A stretch of DNA of 64,000 nt from contig OY848917.1 of the NCBI GenBank assembly GCA_963693285.1, positions 13,640,192-13,704,191 on the forward strand, in the 5' to 3' direction. The first letter of the stretch is position 1. The number at the start of each line of letters is the position of its first letter. Both the position numbers and the translations under genes were made by a program. The stretch is from Xestospongia muta. Lineage: Eukaryota; Porifera; Demospongiae; Haplosclerida; Petrosiidae. Shown in pieces: positions 59,897 to 64,000 of the stretch. The notes below the pieces were generated by a model that saw nothing but the letters and a program-made list of their open reading frames with translations, searched no databases and was not told where the DNA came from.

Positions 59897-60590
59897 CTAG
59901 CACTTAAATCTTGCTTGGCAATTGAATGATACTATCAGGTACTCAGTTACCCGCTCACATACATGGCAAGACTTATTAATTTGTATTAGCTTTTCTTGTT
60001 TCCCTTTGATTGAAGAGAAATGCTGAGTCACGAAACAACACTTTGTGTTTGGATTAGCAAGGTGTGGCCGTGCATGCTCAGATTGAGTTGTGTTACAAGT
60101 GTAATGGATCCGAAAATTCTGTGTTCCCACTATTGTGGCATTCTCTATTGTCTCAACTACTTCATTCTCAGCTGATACTTCAAATACATCCATTTCCTTC
60201 TCTTCTACCACTTCGTATTTGGTTTTTTGTGATAAACTTAGACATTTATCATCTCTGTAGCTTCGTACATAAACATTATGAAACATGTACAATTTTCCAG
60301 GTTCCAACATATCAATATTTTTTTTGTCCCAAGCAGACAGATTTGTCTCATCAGCAATAGTGACATCTTGAACTATTCCAGTGGATACAGCACGTATTGG
60401 ACTTAATGACAACACCTTCCCCTTTAACATCACTAGTGTACCATCATCTATTTCAACCAATTGTTTGATTTTTATTTTTTTATTTTGCTATTGTTTCATT
60501 CTTCATAGCAACGGTGTCCACCTTAAATTTAAGTGGTGACTGCTGAATTGTTGTGTTTCTGGTTATTAGACTCTTAGTAACTTTGATCTA
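59897..60590 (-). pseudogene. RPA-like OB-fold protein, frameshifted
   Basis: The frame 60460-59897 reads DDGTLVMLKGKVLSLSPIRA, IVQDVTIADETNLSAWDKKN, MLEPGKLYMFHNVYVRSYRD, KCLSLSQKTKYEVV: the strand order and (V/I)xDxTxxxxLxxW, GKxYxFxNVxVRxY signatures of RPA-type single-strand DNA-binding OB folds. Upstream, in another frame joined through an A run near 60475, lies RNTTIQQSPLKFKVDTVAMK. The tail HFSSIKGKQEKLIQINKSCH is shared with a copy at 24334-24640 in inverted orientation, so this is a repeated, probably transposon-linked gene rather than host RPA1. Confidence 0.6.
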
Positions 60591-60689
60591 TTTTGTCCAA
60601 TTTTTTTGGATGTTCAACACGTCTTCTTCTATGCATTTCTGTACTTGTATATCGTTCCCCATAGTGTGATAGTGTCTGTTTAAGATCTA

Positions 60690-60770
60690 AAGTACAGAAT
60701 GATTAGAGATTCCAAATACAGAATGATTAGAGATTCCAAACACAGAATAATCAGAGATTCCAAGTACACA
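60690..60770 (+). repeat. Short tandem repeat, three units of about 28 bp
   Basis: acagaatgattagagattcc with variable spacer, three times, last copy diverged. The rest of 60591-61439 shows no supported gene. Confidence 0.9.
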
Positions 60771-61439
60771 ACTGAAGGCTCCTTAGAAACAAAATACACT
60801 ATAATGTAAGTTTCAATTCCTTTATATACTAGTCACCTATGTCTAACAAACATGATCTTGGTGAAATAAAGTTACTCCCCTATGTATCTCATTAGAACTA
60901 AACACTGACTGCTTTAGTACCACTTAGACAAGCTTATGCTGTTGTTCACTAGTTTGCCTTTGTTTCCCTTTGATCGATGAGAAATGCTGAGTCATTAAAC
61001 TCGCTTTTGTAATTGCATTATGTAATCATCAATAATTTGACCACACCTTGTGCAATGTAAGTGTACATGTACATGCATTAGAGCTACACAGCCAAGAACC
61101 AAATTCCGTATCGGATCCATATACATTTATGATTTATGTTCGTTTTTCTATATCGGTTACACAATGTTCGAGCAATGATCCGTATCAGTCTGTTCAATCA
61201 GAACTGATACAGTATAGTTGTGGTTATGAATCAGTCTGTGATATTAGCGATACAGACTCTTCACTAATTATAATATTCATAATGATTAATTAATTGTAAT
61301 GATTTTTATTTTCCTGCTATAATAATTATTATTCAAAACAAGTTGTACAATAAATATTTAAACAAAACAAACAGTTAGAATAGTCATGTACATAGGTATG
61401 TTCAATTATTTTACAAGAATCACAACAGACATGCACAAC

Positions 61440-62530
61440 TTATACAGGACATACAATTGATGTTGTAGGTAGTGTGTACAAAGTTGGTGTAAGTTCAAGT
61501 AGTGGACAGTCAAACTCAGTTAATAAAGGTATTCCACTTGTTGTGGTTTGTGTCTTTAGTTCTCTTACAACACAAAGCTGAGTTGATGTCTTGCTGTCTT
61601 TAAAAAGAGCCAAGAGAACTCCAAAAGACACCTATAATAATGAGACAGTGATTACAGAAGAAGGCAATAGATTTACCTCTGCAGCAGTCACTTTAACAAA
61701 ATCACCTTTGTTGGCCATAATTTTATGCTGAGTCATAACAACATCATAGTTCATAACATTAGATTCAAAGGAGATGGAGCTATGGTGAATGTTACAGTTG
61801 AAATCACGAATATAGAATTTGAGGGTATGAGAATCTTTCTGAAAACACATTAACAAACTTAAACGTTAACAAGCTTACATTCCACAGTTCCTTGTTTAAG
61901 CTATAATAGCAGATAGCAATCATCAAAAGTATGTATTAGTATGAGATAATACTTTCTGTAGCTGTCCTGCTGAATAGATTTGGTTGTCCATATTAAGTTC
62001 TTTAGAAGGTATACAATTCAAATATGCTTGAACCTGAGGGGTATCGTAAAGCTGTTGTAGTCCTTCACCACACCTGTTTAATGATACATAATGAGTAGTT
62101 ATTTCATTTGTTAGAGTGTATGATAACCCTCTTAAATGTTTGCAAGGCAAAAGATGGTTTGGTTCACCTATATAATTAGGATCTGGCACATATTCATATT
62201 CTCCATCATCGGTGTTGTACTCTTCATTATCACAGCTTTTGTTACCCTCTAAAGTTGTGGAGTTGTCCTCTTCAGCCACATTCATTTCTACTTCTTCGAT
62301 GTTAGCAATTGCACTATAATAGTGGCAGGCAGTCTTGATCAGGTAATATTGGCAATGCCAACCTTTCAATTCTGACTTTTATTGCCTCAATCTCATCACA
62401 AACAACTTTAATGGAATGTTTAATTCCTATTATAATACATTTAAATTAAATAGTCATTCAGTTCTACTTCTGTACCTTTTAATTCGTATTTAATATCTAT
62501 CAAGGCAGCCTTGGCCATATTTGCTTTCAT
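61440..62530 (-). CDS. Unknown five-exon gene, 277 aa
   Basis: Exons 62530-62476, 62426-62363, 62313-61953, 61838-61677, 61631-61440. Lengths 55, 64, 361, 162 and 192 sum to 834 nt with all phases consistent and GT-AG at each junction; introns are 49, 49, 114 and 45 nt. The first residues (MKANMAKAALIDIKYELK, then HSIKVVCDEIEAIKVRIE) suggest a short amphipathic helix or coiled coil. An acidic linker follows (EEVEMNVAEEDNS ... EEYNTDDGEYEY), then a mixed domain (HLLPCKHLRGLSYTL, KFYIRDFNCNIHHSS, KGDFVKVTAAE, FGVLLALFKDSK) ending in a Thr/Leu-rich tail. I do not recognise a family. The absence of stops across five exons argues for a real, expressed gene. Confidence 0.75.
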
Positions 62531-62748
62531 TCAGTATCGAATTAGAAATAATGGCATGTATCTACATGATGCAGTATCATAGTGAAACGGTGATAACAAG
62601 TATGGAAATGTAAAAACAATTTGAATCGTAGTTGTATTTCATGCGGTATCATAAAAATTATGTATCATACTGTTATACATACGTGGTACTCAAATGTTAA
62701 GAAAACTACATGATTCATTTCTGTGCATTATTGGCTGTGTACACTGCA

Positions 62749-62795
62749 CACCACAGCGAGGTTAAGCACTTTAGTGCATTTTTCATTATTATGGT
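62749..62795 (-). repeat. Dispersed repeat end, inverted copy of 24194-24235
   Basis: Complement of aatgcactaaagtgc and aacctcgctg, matching 24194-24235. The rest of 62531-63082 shows no supported gene. Confidence 0.5.
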
Positions 62796-63082
62796 ACCAT
62801 TGGTAACTAGTAAGTGTTATAATGACATGTTCTTTGGGATTAATAAGCTTTTTCTTTCATATTAGTGTATGATGTGTGACTGAAGTATGTCTACTAATTT
62901 GAATTTAATATGAGTCATCAATATTATAACATTACTGTAGTATGAAAGATATGAGTTTTTGCCATTTGAATAAGAGGTCTGATGTTTTTTTTTGAAGGAA
63001 TAGTCTTTGCTTTGCTTTTTGAAAGATATTAAAAGAAAACATAAGTTATTCAATTAAATGTATATCAAACGTTGTTTATAAG

Positions 63083-64000
63083 TTAACCCTCTACTTCACC
63101 TCACAAAAGAGAGCAAAAACGATTGCTTATCATATTATTTTTTTTCTCCCACAAATTGTACTCAATATATGTATTTCCATATATCAAATAACTCAACTTT
63201 TATTGGAGATTTCAAATATTGCTTTAGCTTTGTGCAATATTAAATAATATTTTCAATATTTAGTAGCAATTGTAAGTGTGCAGCTTTTGAAATATTTATG
63301 TCCTCGCATGAAAATGTTATTGTATCAACAGTGTTAAGAGCAAAGAAAAAGGGTTCAGATGATATATAATAATAATGGTTTATGAGTTTGGTGCAATAGA
63401 TTTGCGATAGTTTCCACGTCGACGTCTGCGATTTATACTGCCTTTTGGTCTTCCTCTTGACTTAGTACTTGTACTTACTGTAGTAGTGTTACTTAGTTGT
63501 TTTCTTGATTGCTTATCATACCATAGTTTGCGAATTATTGAAAAATTGCTACTATGCCAAGCAGAGTGACAGTCCTTTTCATTTATTTGGAGAGTGCTGG
63601 CGTAAGTAGATAATCTGGACATTTTCTTTGTGTGTACGATTTTGTATGATGAAGATAACAGTACACACAGTGGGATTTTTTATTGGAAGGATAGAGCTTA
63701 CTTCCATGAGAAATTTGTATAGCTGCAGATACAGATCGTTTCGGTCGTCGAGGGCTTTTTTCTATTGGTCTTCTTTCAATTCCATACTGCGATATTATCT
63801 CTAGAATAAATTGATCACGAAATTCATTTTCTGTCAAAACTCTTCCATCATTTTCCGACTGAATCCAGTTGTACAAAATATGTGAGTTGACTATGGCAAC
63901 ATCAATCATGTGATAGAAACAAGTCTTCCTATATTTTGCAGTTTTCCTGGTCACTTTATGATAGCTAATGAACTGATCGCTTTTATCAACACCTCCCATG
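63083..64000 (-). pseudogene. piggyBac transposase 3' part and candidate element end
   Basis: Minus-strand frame from the window edge to 63583: MGGVDKSDQFISYHKVTRKT, then KTCFYHMIDVAIVNSHILYN, the conserved C-terminal part of the DDE_Tnp_1_7 domain, with a CRD-like Cys-rich end (SHCVYCYLHHTKSYTQRKC). A one-base frameshift near 63590 leads to EKDCHSAWHS and a basic tail (RGRPKGSINRRRRRG) that stops at 63380. TTAA at 63083-63086 followed by CCCTCTACTTC is a good candidate for the element end and target site. The catalytic Asp residues lie outside the window. Confidence 0.88.

Noticed and set aside
59897..60460. Host RPA1
   Set aside because: Only one OB-like domain, frameshifted, and its tail is repeated elsewhere in the window.
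1..64000. tRNA, rRNA and other structured RNA genes
   Set aside because: Scanned for typical boxes and conserved cores by eye; none could be supported.

Overview
The window is AT-rich animal DNA with spliced genes, many short introns (down to about 49-53 nt) and very dense transposon remains. Host genes that can be reconstructed are metazoan: fucose mutarotase, a CRIP1-type LIM protein, a type II carbohydrate sulfotransferase and several GT92 (DUF23) glycosyltransferases, plus a ZU5-like exon. That mix, with GT92 expansion and ZU5-like proteins, suggests a marine invertebrate, most likely a demosponge of the Amphimedon type. The species call is inference only.

Layout. 1-1429: 3' part of a Ty3/gypsy pol. 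1716-3067: Crypton-type (DUF3504) recombinase pseudogene between two direct repeats and broken by a hAT MITE with perfect 8-bp target duplications. 3988-5521: a GT92 exon and a GT92 tail fragment. 5634-6377: small TIR element. 7413-18095: a group of degenerate genes that seem to belong together, namely integrase A (+), a RING accessory gene (+), a HECT-domain gene (+) and integrase B (-). 10402-24030 is a giant inverted repeat (palindrome I) with nearly identical arms of about 5.9 kb around a 1.76-kb spacer that holds integrase B. Each arm carries LINE reverse transcriptase debris, a PARP-like fragment and the broken HECT gene. Direct copies of the RING gene flank the palindrome (9108-10403 and 25560-27879).

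27885-37115 is a second, older palindrome (II): two divergently oriented, apparently intact three-exon GT92 genes (439 and 440 aa, 16 differences over 373 residues). A hAT insertion is present at the same site in both arms and is internally deleted in the left one. 37747-39505: hAT and pogo remnants and a dispersed repeat.

39708-52428 is the best-preserved host region: GT92 (443 aa, two exons), convergent with a sulfotransferase (389 aa, four exons), then ZU5-like exons, fucose mutarotase (153 aa, four exons), CRIP1-like (76 aa, three exons) and two exons of an unidentified gene. GT92, sulfotransferase and fucose mutarotase lie side by side, so this stretch is rich in glycan genes. 52799-60590 is again transposon debris (Tigger, BED-hAT, MITE, TTF-hAT, Mutator-like, RPA-like OB-fold gene). 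A clean five-exon gene of unknown function (277 aa) lies at 61440-62530, and a piggyBac 3' end closes the window.

The most interesting signal is the co-location of two DDE integrases with RING and HECT ubiquitin-ligase-type genes, which may represent a large, poorly described mobile element family, here caught inside a fresh palindromic duplication.
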